A DNA stretch of 64,000 nt, from NCBI GenBank assembly GCA_021234155.1, contig JAJEKV010000003.1, forward strand, positions 15,050,386 to 15,114,385. Direction: 5' to 3'. Source of the DNA: Isoetes taiwanensis (taxonomy: Eukaryota > Streptophyta > Lycopodiopsida > Isoetales > Isoetaceae). Shown here piece after piece: positions 11,087-22,689 of the stretch. Positions within the stretch are counted from its first letter, which is position 1. Each line of letters starts with the position of its first letter. Both the position numbers and the translations under genes were made by a program. Below the pieces are notes generated by a model. It saw only the letters and a list, made by a program, of their open reading frames with translations, was not told where the DNA came from and made no database searches.

Positions 11087-12568
11087 AAGGCTAACAAAAG
11101 AGTACCAGAAACCCAGTCAACCAAAGGATTATACTCTTGATGCCAGGGCATCCCAATCAAAAGATCCACACTGCCAAGGTCAGCCACCAAAAAAGTACGC
11201 TTGGCGTTAAAACCTTGAATGGAGTATTCCAAATCTTTAACAACCAAGGCGCAAGGTGAAAGTTGACCACGAAAAGCGGACGACAAATCCATCGCATTTG
11301 TCAATGGAAGAGTGGACAAGTCCAACGCCTTCACTAACCTGTCAGAAATCACATCAAACTCACTACCAGGGTCAAAAAGAGCATGCACTTTCTGATCCCG
11401 GACAGTTGCCCAAAAACGCAAAAGCTGACTATGTTCAGGATGGTCTAGTGTATAGGAATGACCCACAAAAGCCACCGTTTTTGTCCCGCTTTCTTTCTTA
11501 GATTCCGGTGGAACTTTAGATGTATCTGATTTTGAATCCCCTTTTTCCTTTGGGGTGTACCTGGAACATTCAAAAAATTTATGGTCAGGACTAGAGCAAA
11601 TAAAACACTTATGCTCACGACGGAGGCGATTCTTCCGAGCCATATAGGATTCTTTAGGCTCCCTCTCTGGCGAAGACTTATCCTCCTCCCGAGAACGCTT
11701 TGCACCTGACCCTAAGACAGAAATAGGAGGAACATGATCTCCATTGGTACGCTCTTCACGATGCACGGGTTTAACAAACTTGTGAGAATGACCCGCGTGG
11801 GAATCATACGACATAGATTTAAACCCCCTTTGTGCATTGATGGCCTGAGTTAATGAAAGACCCTCCTCTTCAACTTTTTCTGCTAGTTTGCAGAGGGCCC
11901 CAAAAGAAAGGTTTGCAGCTTGAAGATCCAACTTGGCTCGGATCCAACGATGGACACTGTCCATCAACTGGTCAGATTTCTCTGCATCATTTTGGCCAAG
12001 CTGGAGACCTTTCTTCAAGACTCTTGCCGAAAAATCACGCGAGCGGACTCCTTGTCTTCTTTGGGTCAAGCTGGTTCCATTCGTGAGCAAATCCGCTCCC
12101 GGTTATGACCCAGAAACCTTTCCTTAATGAGTGTCTCAAACTCTGCAAATGTTGTGATCGGAGTTTCCTTGGGTCGGTGCTTGAGTAGATCAAGCCACCA
12201 ATCCTTAGCGACCCCTCCTAAGTGACGTTCAGCAAAATAAAGCTGAGTGTCATCATCATCTTTGGTTTTGGCGAAATATGAGTTCAGATCCCGCAACCAT
12301 GCAAAGAGTTCCTCCGCATCATCCGTGGCTGCCAAATAAGGTTTGAACTCAATTTTCACATTCGCGCCAGTCTTAATACCACTGACACGTGGATGTCCTG
12401 CATCATGCGACAGCTTCAACTGCCGAACTTCGGCCCGAAGCGAGTCCATGTCACGAAGCTCTGTATGCGAGCTAAAGCGACTTCCAACTTTTCGCTCAAA
12501 ATCGCATTGTCGGTCTCCAACTCCATTATCCGATCCACTTCCCGGTAGTTGGTCCATCACAACTTGAA
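11087..12568 (-). pseudogene. gag-protease of chromovirus B, copy i (truncated)
   Basis: The copy starts right after the primer site of the LTR at 12582. The gag core (FKPYLAATDDAEELFAWLRD), the zinc knuckle [14 protein letters not shown] (CX2CX4HX4C) near 11570-11610 and an aspartic protease site [13 protein letters not shown] near 11355-11395 are readable, ending with [15 protein letters not shown]. Frameshifts occur near the N-terminus and near 12070-12090. The homology stops at about 11087, after LLLALDGG, where RT would follow, and unrelated sequence begins. The protease has DPG where DTG/DSG is usual, a trait shared by all B copies. Confidence 0.87.
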
Positions 12569-12580
12569 GCTCTGATACCA
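12569..12580 (-). other. primer binding site (initiator Met-tRNA) behind LTR c
   Basis: TGGTATCAGAGC on the - strand is the classic plant retrotransposon primer site complementary to the 3' end of initiator methionine tRNA. One G separates it from the LTR end. Confidence 0.92.
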
Positions 12581-12581
12581 C

Positions 12582-12786
12582 TGAAACGCACAAATGACGT
12601 GCTAGCTATACTCACCACCCAACCACGAGCTCAGCACAGAAAACTGAATGCCCCTTGAGCTCTCCCCCGAGCCTCTTTATAGCTAGCAGCCCTCCATGCA
12701 TGCATGCAACCTCTTAGGGATGCATGCAACCCCTTTATGGATGCATGCAACCCCTATCTGGACGTCCACGTCCAGTGTCTATTGCA
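12582..12786 (-). repeat. chromovirus B LTR (c), about 205 bp
   Basis: On the - strand it runs from TGCAATAGACACTGGACGTG to a terminal CA and is followed by G and the primer site (12569-12580). Upstream of its U3 end lies not a purine tract but the protease of copy ii, joined through two extra A residues. It carries a TATAAA box and repeated TGCATGCA motifs like the other B LTRs. Confidence 0.9.
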
Positions 12787-14234
12787 TTATGCCAGGGCAT
12801 CCCAATCAAAAGATCCACACTGCCAAGGTCAGCCACCAAAAAAGTACGCTTGGCGTTAAAACCTTGAATGGAGTATTCCAAATCTTTAACCACCAAAGCA
12901 CAAGGTGAAAGTTGACCACGAAAAGCGGACGACAAATCCATCGCATTTGTCAATGGAATAGTGGATAAGTCCAACGCCTTCACTAACCTGTCAGAAATCA
13001 CATCAAACTCACTACCAGGGTCAAAAAGAGCATGCACTTTCTGATCCCGGACAGTTGCCCAAAAACGCAAAAGCTGACTATGTTCAGGATGGTCTAGTGT
13101 ATAGGAATGACCTACAAAAGCCACCGTCTTTGTCCCGCTTTCTTTCTTCGATTCCGGTGGAACTTTAGATGAGCCTGGTTTTGAATCCCCTTTTTTCTTT
13201 GGGGTGTACCTGGGACATTCAAAAAATTTATGGTCAGGACTAGAGCAAATAAAACACTTATGCTCACGACGGAGGCGATTCTTCCGAGCCATATAGGATT
13301 CTTTAGGCTCCCTCTCTTGCGAAGACTTATCCTCCTCCCGAGAACGCTTTGCACCTGACCCTAAAGCAGAAAGAGTAGGAACATGATCTCCATTGTTACG
13401 CCCTTCACGATGCGGGTTTAACAAACTTGTGAGAATGACCCGCTTTGGGAATCATATGACATAGGTTTAAACCCCTTTGTGCATTGATGGCCTGAAAGTT
13501 AATGAAAGACCTTCCTCTTCAACTTTTTACGCTAGTTTGCGAGAGGGCCCCAAAAGAAAGGTTTGCGGCTTGAAGATCCAACTTGGCTCGGATCCAACGA
13601 TGGACCTTTGCCCATCAACCGGTCGATTTCTCTGCATCATTTTTGCCAAAAGCTGGAGACCTTTCTTCAAGACTCTTGCCGAAAAATCACGAACGGACTC
13701 CTTGTCTTGCTGGGTCAACTGGTTCCATTCTGCGAGCAAATCCCGCTCCCAATTATGACCCAGAAACCTTTCCTTAATGAGTGTCTCAAACTCTGCAAAT
13801 GTTGTGATCGGAGTTTCCTTAGGTCGGTGCTTGAGTAGATCAAGCCACCAATCCTTAGCGACCCCTCCTAAATGACGTTCAGCAAAATAAAGCTGAGTGT
13901 CATCATCATCCTTGGTCTTGGCGAAATATGAGTTCAGATCCCGCAACCATGCAAAGAGTTCCTCTGCATCATCCGTGGCTGCCAAATAAGGTTTGAACTC
14001 AATTTTCACATTCGCGCCAGTCTTAATACTACTGACACGTGGATGTCCTGCATCATGTGACAGCTTCAACTGCCGAACTTCAGCCCGAAGCGAGTCCATG
14101 TCCTGAAGCTCCTGTATGCGAGCTAAAGCAGCTTCCAACTTTTCGCTCAAAATCGCATTGTCGGTCTCCAACTCCATTACCCGATCCACTTCCGCAGCGG
14201 ATTGGTCCATCACAACTTGAAGCTCTGATACCAC
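12787..14234 (-). pseudogene. gag-protease of chromovirus B, copy ii (cut at the protease)
   Basis: Gag begins with an ATG at 14210-14208, only 11 nt after the primer site. It reads a coiled-coil-like N-terminus (METD-type heptads LSEKLEAALARIQEL), the gag core, the zinc knuckle near 13240-13290 and the protease DPGS site. Frameshifts near 13530-13600 and 13480 split it. At 12787 the frame stops inside DLLIGMPWH and joins LTR c directly, so RT and integrase are missing. The copy looks like a cDNA fragment joined to another cDNA end. Confidence 0.87.
14222..14233 (-). other. primer binding site behind LTR a
   Basis: TGGTATCAGAGC on the - strand, one G after the LTR end at 14235, as in the other B copies. 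It identifies LTR a as a 5' LTR. Confidence 0.92.
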
Positions 14235-14447
14235 TGAAATGCACGAATGACGTGCTAGCTATACTCGCCACCCAACCACGAGCTCAGCACAGATACTGAA
14301 TGCCTGATGAGCTCTCCCCCAGGCCTCTTTATAGCTAGCAACCCTCCATGCATGCATGCAACCCCTCTAGGAATGCATGCAACCTCTTAGGGATGCATGC
14401 AAATGCATGCAATCCCTCTCTGGACGTCCACGTCTAGTGTCTATTGC
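14235..14447 (-). repeat. chromovirus B LTR (a), abutting LTR b
   Basis: A 213-bp LTR followed by a primer site, hence used as a 5' LTR. Its U3 end lacks the first T and directly touches the U5 end of LTR b (14447/14448). It differs from LTR b at only a few positions, so the two are recent relatives. Confidence 0.92.
14323..14335 (-). promoter_or_regulatory. LTR promoter TATA box with upstream RY (CATGCATG) and ACGTGG motifs
   Basis: On the - strand GCTATAAAGAGG lies downstream of a cluster of CATGCATG/TGCATGCA repeats and of ACGTCCACGT-type sequence. The same arrangement occurs in LTRs b, c and d. RY (CATGCA) and ACGT-core elements together are the known binding sites of B3 (ABI3/FUS3 type) and bZIP factors in plant maturation promoters. 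Use here is inference. Confidence 0.55.
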
Positions 14448-14661
14448 TGAAATGCACGAATGACGTGCTAGCTATACTCGCCACCCAACCACGAGCTCAG
14501 CACAGATACTGAATGCCTGATGAGCTCTCCCCCGAGCCTCTTTATAGCTAGCAACCCTCCATGCATGCATGCAACCCCTCTAGGGATGCATGCAACCTCT
14601 TAGGGATGCATGCAAATGCATGCAATCCCTCTCTGGACGTCCACGTCCAGTGTCTATTGCA
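14448..14661 (-). repeat. chromovirus B LTR (b), 3' LTR next to a purine tract
   Basis: On the - strand a purine tract at 14662-14675 (CAAGGGGGAGGGAA) leads straight into TGCAATAGACACTGG, so this is the 3' LTR of the pol copy at 14706-17535. Inside are an ACGTGG motif, several TGCATGCA blocks and a TATAAAGAGG box, in that order towards U5. Confidence 0.92.
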
Positions 14662-14705
14662 TTCCCTCCCCCTTGACATCGCAGCAGTCCTCTGCTGCAA
14701 GGGAA

Positions 14706-17535
14706 CTAGAGTCCTTTTGCCATCTTAGCATAATCTTTTCTTGGCCCTCGTTTAGGCCGGCTACTAGAAGCCTCCCCAATGTCTTGCGCCTTCCGGCTGT
14801 GATATTCATGCAGAATATCGGAATAGGCCTCTAATAAATTGCCACGAACCCATGAAGCGTCCTCCAAAGGCTTATTGACAAACTTAACCAAATATTGCTT
14901 AGAACCACTAGTGGATTTATCATTCAGAATTGTTTCCGGCTCAAAAACTTCGGAATCCTCAATCAATTCTGGTTCGCTTATTCGCCCTAGTTGGGGCAAA
15001 TCTTTTCCTTGATAGGCTTTTAAAAATGAGACATTAACAACGTCATGCATTTTCCAATCTTGAGGTAATCGCAACTTATATGCATTCTCATTGATAACTT
15101 TAATGACTTGAAAGGGTCCATGGAATCGAGGCGCCAACTTAAGGTCTTTTTCTTTGGCGTCCTTCTTAAAGTGGCCTTTGTGAATCCTCATCCATACCCA
15201 ATCACCTTCCTTAAAAGTCATTGTTTGCTGTATCTTAGATGATTTCTTGAGAAAAGTAGCTTGAGCATCCTGAATACGAGCCTGAAGCAAGTCTATAAGA
15301 TCTTTATGCTCAAGAATAAAATCATCAGCAGCAGGAACATCATCACACACTCTAAAGAGTGGTTCCCGAACCGGCTGACCATAGACTGTCTGAAAAGGTG
15401 TCATCTTAATGGTAGACTGAACGGTGTTATTATAAACAAACTCAGCAAGAGGCAAGTAGGGTTCCCAATGTCCCTGATGTTCATTGACAAATCCTCTTAA
15501 GATGGACGAAATAACCTTATTTACCACCTCGGATTGCCCATCAGTCTGTGGATGAAAAGCAGTGGAAAACCGTAATTCAGTTCCTAATTGCATAAATAGG
15601 GCCTTCCAGAATTTGCTTGTGAACTTAGTATCTCGGTCTGAAATAATGATCTTAGGGAGACCATGCAGACGAAATATCTCTTTAATAAAAATAGTTGCAG
15701 CATCATAAGCTTTTAATTTATTTGAACAAGGAATAAAGTGTGCTTGCTTAGTCAAACAATCCACAACTGTCCAAATCATATTATTCTTCCGAGAACTCAG
15801 TGGGAAACCTACAATGAAATCCATAGTAACCTGTTCCCACTTACTTTGCGGAATAGGCAAAGGCAAAGGAATACCATGAGGTTTCTTAGGAACTTTCTTA
15901 GTACGTTGGCACGTCACACAAAAACGTATATGAACCATCACATCCCGACGCAAGCCAGGCCAAGTGAAATAGGGTTCAACCTTAGCCAAAGTAGCAGTAA
16001 GCCCACGATGACCTGCAGTAGGTGCATCATGGACTTCCCGAAGAATAAGTTGTCTAAAGGCACGAACAATACATAACTTTGGACCCTTATACAAGAAACC
16101 ATTCGTTATCTTATACCCAAAAGCGTTACCAGTTTGAGCCATCAACCAAATATCTTTATAATCAGGATCAGTTGCATAAAGTTGTTTCATGTCATCCAAA
16201 TGATCAGACTGCGCAATAGAAAGAGAACATACCTCATAACCTCTTCTATTTAATGCGTCCGCAACCACATTCTCCTTACCTGGATGATAATCCACTGTAA
16301 AATCATACTGCTGCATAAACGAAACCCACTTAAGTTGACATTCAGATAAATTTTTCTGGGAAACTATATGTTTGATGCTTTGATGATCAGTCAAAATATG
16401 AACGGCGGAGCCTAAAACATAATGACGCCAAACCTTCAAAGCATGGATAACAGCCAAGAATTCTTTATCATACACACTATATCTACTTTCGGATTCCAAA
16501 AATTTACGACTTTCAAAAGCGATAGGATGATCTTCCTGCATCAAAACTGCACCCAAGGCAGTCCCACTAGCATCAACACACATCAAGTAGGGCACTCCAA
16601 ACTTTGGTAATCGCAGTACAGGAGGGTTAACCATAGCATCCTTCAAAGCCTGAAAAGCAATTTGTTGATTATCACCCCATAAGAAAGGCACATCCTTTTT
16701 AATTAATAAATAGAGTTCTGAAGCAATGCTAGCAAAATTCTTGACAAATTTTCTATAATAACTGCACAATCCCAAAAACGAACGCAAAGCAGTCACTGAA
16801 GACGGACTAGGCCAACTTAAAATTGCATGTACTTTGCTAGGATCCACTTTGAGACCTTCACCGCAGACAATATGGCCTAAGTATTCAATCTCTGATTGAA
16901 AGAATATACTTTTCTTAGTATTGAGCGTGATCCGTTCTTTTCGCAAGCGAGAAAAAACCTCTTGCAAATGCAAATAGTGTTCTTCTAAAGACTTGCTAAA
17001 AACTAAAATATCATCAAAGAAAACAACTACAAAATGACCATGCACATTCTCAAAGATTCGCCCCATTAACCTCGCAAAGGAAGCCGGCGCATTTGTGAGA
17101 CCAAAAGGCATGACGAGAAACTCATAATGTCCAAAAGTCGTTCTAAAGGCTGTTTTATGCACATCTTCTGGCGCCACTTTAAGTTGCCAATAGCCAGACT
17201 TGAGATCTAGACGGCTAAAAACCTTAGCACCTTGTAATTGATCAAATAGATCATCCGCACGTGGAATAGGAAACTTATTTTTTATAGTAATCTTATTCAA
17301 GGCACGGTAGTCAATACACATACGCCAAGAATTGTCCTTTTTCCTGACCAGTAAAACTGGTGCACCAAAAGGTGAGGAACTATGCCGAATTAAACCAGCT
17401 TGAAGTAACTCATCAAGTTGGCACTTAATCTCAGCTTGTTGCCCATGCATTCTCCTATAAGGAGCTTGATTTGGGGGTTCCTTTCCCGGCAAAAGATCAA
17501 TTGTGTGGTCTTCTGGCCGCTGAGGAGGTAATGAT
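14706..17535 (-). CDS. chromovirus B pol: RT, RNase H, integrase, chromodomain (open frame)
   Basis: This is an uninterrupted frame of about 940 codons. It shows RT motifs ([48 protein letters not shown]) and RNase H (MCVDASGTALGAVL, GKENVVADALNRR). Integrase has an H2C2 finger (HDAPTAGHRGL ... FCVTCQRTK) and D,D,E core residues in VTMDFIVGF, ISDRDTKF and FHPQTDGQSEVVN. The C-terminal module ends in a chromodomain-like YLVKFVNKPLEDASWV. It ends at 14706, close to the purine tract and LTR b. It would be competent for reverse transcription and integration in trans, but its upstream gag-protease is replaced by an inverted gag segment at 17535/17536, so it has no normal start; the first codons of the open frame belong to antisense gag sequence. 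Confidence 0.93.
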
Positions 17536-17657
17536 GTGGCAGCCACGGATGATGCGGAGGAACTCTTTGCATGGTTGCGGGATCTGAACTCATATTTCGC
17601 CAAAACCAAAGATGATGATGACACTCAGCTTTATTTTGCTGAACGTCACTTAGGAGG
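17536..17657 (+). pseudogene. inverted chromovirus B gag, 5' fragment, cut by element C
   Basis: The + strand frame reads AATDDAEELFAWLRDLNSYF and continues to FAERHLGG, identical to the - strand gag copies but reversed. It is interrupted by element C after GGAGG and resumes at 28342. The start of the fragment meets the - strand pol through a shared TGGCA (microhomology). Confidence 0.92.
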
Positions 17658-19995
17658 TGTTGAAGGTGTTCCTGGCAAAACCTTCAACCTCAGTGGTTTA
17701 GAACCTCCAGGTTGCTTAAGGCAACCACTCTGAGTGCAAAGATTCCAGAAAAATGCACAAGAGTTCACTAAGAGTGAGTTTCCCTGAAGATAAAAAAGTC
17801 TGCCTCACAAAATAAGTTGCAGGATGTGATCTATGAAGCTATGGACCTGGATATCTTTCTACTAGATGCTCAATACTTGACACAATCTAACTGCAAAAAC
17901 TCAACAAGGTCAGGGTAGGCTAGGTAGGACGAAATCAGATCACTGACCCAGTCAATTTTGGTCAATATCCCTAACCGAGAGCTGAAGTTTGAAACTCGAC
18001 ATTGGTGGTGAATTTTCTGGAGCTACCAGCTCTATCTTTCTCAGATTTGTCTGCACACCAAGGGCCAACTTTTTCCTTTGACCAGAAGGGACCTAATTTT
18101 TCTTTTGATAATTTTTTGCCTAAGACTATGAGAAGAGAATAAACTCGAGAGAGAATGTTTACTATAGGTGAACTGTGCGTGTATTTAGCATTGCCTGGCT
18201 CTACAGATTTGCAACTTAGGCAGACAGCACACAACTAACGGTTTGTGCAGGCACTAGACACTCAACCAATAACAATTTTCTCTTTTTGGAAAAAGATCAC
18301 AATGCAACTCAAGCAAATTGCTACAAAGGTCGGATTTTCAATTTAATCAGTCACTCAGAAGATACAATGTAATATCCCAAGCTCGGGGTCTTGGGCACAG
18401 GGTTAAATAGGTACACATATAAAATCCGGAGTATTGAGTCAACAATCCAGATCAAAGGTAAACATAGGAGGTCAGAAACAAGCTCAAGATTATCAAGCCG
18501 GTCCTTCTTCAAGCCAAATCTTTCTTCTTTGCCTTCAAGCCCTCGAAAATCTTACGTGTGTGAAATCCCCTTTTGTAGAATGTTCTGTTCCGTTGAGATC
18601 TCAATTATTTCCCTCCAATCTTCTGTCTTCTAGCTCGCACTAAGCATTCATGGCATTAAACATGATGATTCGGCCAGTTTAGGTAGTGATTTAATGGTTT
18701 GTTTGGCGGATTGAGCGGATCTTGGCGTTTTTCAGATTTAGGTTTTTGGTAGTTGAGCTCAATATCCCACAGGCCTGATCGAATTTGGGAGACAAGGTAT
18801 ATAAGGGCTAAAAAATCCATTCTTTCTGATTATTGCGTGCAGTGTCCACGTGGGATTCGGTACCTCCACCGCCCCACACGCCCGGATGCTCCACGCGGCA
18901 GGGGGGGATTGGCTTGGAAGAGAAATTAGGCTGGGGGGGGTAGATAGGAAAATTTTTGCACCCTTTACACCCTATGGCACGATTCCCTAGAAAACATATA
19001 TCATGCCTAGAATAAGGCCTTTTCTCAAAATTCTTTTTTTCTAGGGGAATCTTTTTTTGTGCCCTATAATATTCTGGGGTCTTTTTTCACCATAGAGCTC
19101 TTTGGAATTTGGAAAAAATTTGGGGAGTGGATGGAGTGGCATTTGAAAAAGATGGCATGGCCAGGTAATGGCCAATGGGAATGATGACGTGTCAGCCCAC
19201 TTGAATTTGAAAATTCTCTCTAGTCAAAATTTTTAGAATGATGTGGAGATGATGTGTGTGAATGATGAGGTGTCAAAAGTGATGTGGCAACAATGATATT
19301 TTGGAATGAATTTTGATTTGAATGAGAGTTTGAGATGAAAAGGATAAAATGGTGATGGGTGTGATGTGTGTAGTATGGTGTAGAGGGACTTGGCACATCT
19401 AGTGCTCATTAGGAAGCCAAAAATTTTGTGGAGCATCTTTGAGGCATCTTTGAGGCATATTTGAATTTTGAGCATTTCCCTTAGGGATTTTGCAAGCCTC
19501 TCTACATTTTGCTCAAGTTGCATGGAATGTTGACTTCATAAGCAAAGTTGTGACTATGTCAAGTCTCTCTTGAACTAGTGGATGATGAAGCAAGTGGGTG
19601 TTTTATGAAGGTGTATTTTGACTAGAAAGAACTTTCAAGGTCAAGTTTGACTTTGGGAGGTGTATGAGTAAGGAGCCAAGGTTCAATGCTATTTGGGATG
19701 GTGGAGTGGATGAGGATGGAAATCAAAAAAATGCCAAAGATGCCAAGCTCATAAATGATCACATACCATGGAATGCTCTTCAAGGGATCTTTTTTCTCTT
19801 CTTCTCTACACTTCCCATGCTTGTTTGACCTTTTTGTATCTCTTGAGTGACTTGAGTCAATTGTCCTTCCTTTGCTCTTCAAACTTGAGTGTATGCTAGT
19901 GAAGCATTCTCCTAATATCTTGCAAATTGAACCAAACTGATAGGATTAGTGCTAATACATGCTTGGCTCTTACATGCTGCCATAGCATGGCAGCA
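17658..19995 (-). repeat. element C 3' LTR
   Basis: On the + strand it starts TGTTGAAGGTGTTCCTGG and ends TGCTGCCATAGCATGGCAGCA. The inner end is a perfect 9-bp hairpin (TGCTGCCAT/ATGGCAGCA). It is nearly identical to 25993-28336 over its second half. Differences in the first 1.3 kb sit mostly at CTG/CAG/CCGG-like sites. Confidence 0.95.
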
Positions 19996-20642
19996 TTATG
20001 CCAAACAAAAAGAGAAGGCTGGTCCTCCAGCCCCTTTTGACTAGCTGCTTGATAACTCTTGACATGTTCTCCAGCCAGTTGCCAATATGAGAATATGGTT
20101 GGCAACTCAATGACCTGCATATGGATTGGAAGGTGATAGATCGATATTATGAGCGTGCATATGATGCTACTTTCGGATGAACACTGCATGGAAAATAAAT
20201 CTCTTTAGTTATGAGAAGGCTGCGGGATGGTGGTATGATGGCGGCGGCTTGGGAAATTTATTGGCAATGTAGGATGGCTTTACGATGCAATGAGGTCAAC
20301 TCTTGATCGGATGACGGATGGAGATGAACATAGGAATGCACACGTATGTGAAGATAAAGCTTGTTAGTATGAGTGAGTTGCTGGTGTGGAGGCAATGTCG
20401 GCAACTCCGGATGATGAAGATCAATGTAGTGCAATGGAAGAGATGTGTAAAAGACATGCTCGGATGCACCTGCATGGAACCATGATCATTAGTATCAATT
20501 CACTCCCTCGGTTGATCACAATCTGCATAGCAACACTTATAAACTCATTAAAACACAAATAACAACTCTAAAAGCGAGAACTACACTTACTAAGACAGGC
20601 CCGACCGATCTAGCTTTAACCCTATGTACTAACTAAACCTAG

Positions 20643-21850
20643 CTACATCTTACCACGGAGATTTTTAGTTGAGCAGTAAAGGGCAACATGTTGTTGCCAA
20701 TACCTTTTAGGTGCACAATGTTGATAGGGTTCATCAATTCTCGCCATCAACAACATCCTTGACCAATATGAATCCTTGCCATTTGTTCCTATTACTTCAA
20801 ATGGTCCTTCCCAAAGATTTTCGAACTTTGTTGCCATATCTTCCCTTGCTTTGTTCCACTTTAACACTAACTCTCCTTCTTTCAAGACTCCACGTAATTT
20901 ATGTCTTTGCTTTGAAGGCTGCAATATCCTTGGCCTTTTTCCTCATAATTGCATTCTCAGCCTCATATCTATGCTCCTCAAGCTGCATCAATCTCACAAA
21001 TCTGTCTTTTAGAGCATCATCCATTTCCAAATTTATCTGATAGGCCAGTCTGAGTGATGGAAGCTCTAACTCTATAGGCAATCTTGATTCTATCCCATAC
21101 ACCAAGCTGAAAGGGGTGTGCTTTGTAGCCACTTTGATGGTAGTTCTGTATGCCCAAAGTGCATCATGAAGTTTTAAATGCCAATCCTTTTTGAAACAAC
21201 GATGGTCTTCTTGAGGATTGATTTGAGAGTCTTATTGGTTGACTCTGCTGGCCATTTCCACGAGGGTAATAGGATGAACTCTTGGTGTGTTTAACTTTCA
21301 AGGTGGCTAGAAGTAATGCAATTGCATTGTTGATGAATTGGCTGCCTCTATCAGAAACAATTTTGAAAGGGATACCAAATCTGGCACAGATATTTTCATG
21401 TAGAAACCTTGCAGTGGCTTGGGCATTGGCTTCTCTCAAAGGAATTGCCCTCGCCCATTTGGTAAAATGTCGGTGGCAACTAATATAAACTGGTGTTGCT
21501 GTGGAAGGTGGGTCTATGGGGCCTATAAAATCCAGCCCCCACATTTGGAAAGGTCCAGGGGAAATTATGGCGGTCGGGGCATTTGGTTGTAAGGTTCTTT
21601 TGCCAAAAATCGACATTTATGGCAGCATTTTATAGCTTCATAACAATCCTTAAAGAGAGTAGGCCAAAAGTATCGACCTTAAAATCTTTTTGCGGTTGTG
21701 TATGCTGCAAAGTGTCCTCCACAAACTCCCTCATGACACGCCTCGATTATCATTCTAGCCTCTTCTTTATCCACACATCTCAGCAAGACTCCCTCCTTGT
21801 CAACTTTGCATAGGATCCCTTCAATTAGCTTTGAACTTCTTGCACTTGTC
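20643..21850 (-). pseudogene. element C integrase
   Basis: The zinc finger reads ACHEGVCGGHFAAYTTAKRF ... RYFWPTLFKD ... CCHKCR (21620-21800). The core has MWGLDFIGPI and IVSDRGSQF. The third acidic residue in GNGQ-AES-TN is reached only through a one-base shift near 21245. The C-terminal module reads TPFSLVYGIESRLPIELE (21060-21120) and LVLKWNK ... KFENLWEGPFEVIG (20790-20880). It is similar in style to plant non-chromovirus Ty3/gypsy integrases. Frameshifts and a stop after KRF make it inactive. Confidence 0.85.
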
Positions 21851-21941
21851 CCTAAATCTTCTTTCTTATTTGCTACTCAAGTTCTTAGGTAACTCATTGC
21901 TTTCCAAATAGTTTACGATGTCAAATTGCCAATCAATGTTT

Positions 21942-22343
21942 TTACGCATCAACAGAGATCAAGTTTGTTAGATTGTCATCATCACATAAACCATCTTGAT
22001 CTTCATGCTCAAACAACACAAGTGGAAGATAGGAGCTGGGATTCTCGATCAACTTTACCACCTTTACAGTAATATCATAAGCTTGGATCTTACAAGCCCA
22101 CCTGCACAGTTTAGCCTTTGGCTGCTTTTTTGCAAATAGGAGTGAAAAAGGATTTTGCCTCATGAACACTTGCACCTGATTGTTTTGCAGAAGATGTCCT
22201 TGTCTCTCTATTAAAAACATCAGGGCTGCTGCACTTTTCTCCAACCTGGGATATCTAATTTCAGTATCAGACCACATCTTGCTTGCAAAAGTAATTACAT
22301 GATCCCCTTGTAGCAGTGCCAAACCAATTGCTTTTTTTGTCAC
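21942..22343 (-). pseudogene. element C RNase H
   Basis: A 133-codon frame with AIGLALLQGDHVITFASKMW and RYPRLEKSAAALMFLIERQ, the alternating features of Ty3/gypsy RNase H (V.LQ.d.V..faSk......RY...EK...AL). The first catalytic Asp is outside the open frame, in the shifted upstream part. Confidence 0.8.
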
Positions 22344-22689
22344 ACTGATGTAAGCTTTGAAGGGCTTCTCTAGATCAGGAGGTTTTAGCAGGATAGATTT
22401 GCAAATGGCATCAATGATTTTGTCAAAAGAATTTTGGCATTGCTCATCCCAATCTACTAGGATGTGTTTGCTTTCACTTTTGGAGAACTTCCCAACCTTT
22501 GTGAAATTTTGGAGATTGGGCTTATGGTGTGGGAAAAATGAGGGACATACATTCTCAAGAAGCTGGTCATCCCTATGAAGCTTTTAACCTTTGTTTGAGG
22601 GTTTTGGAGGTGTCAATTTCCTCGGGGCTTCAATCTTTCTTGTCGGATATTTGAATTCTCTTTGTGGATACTACATGCCCAAGCAATTC

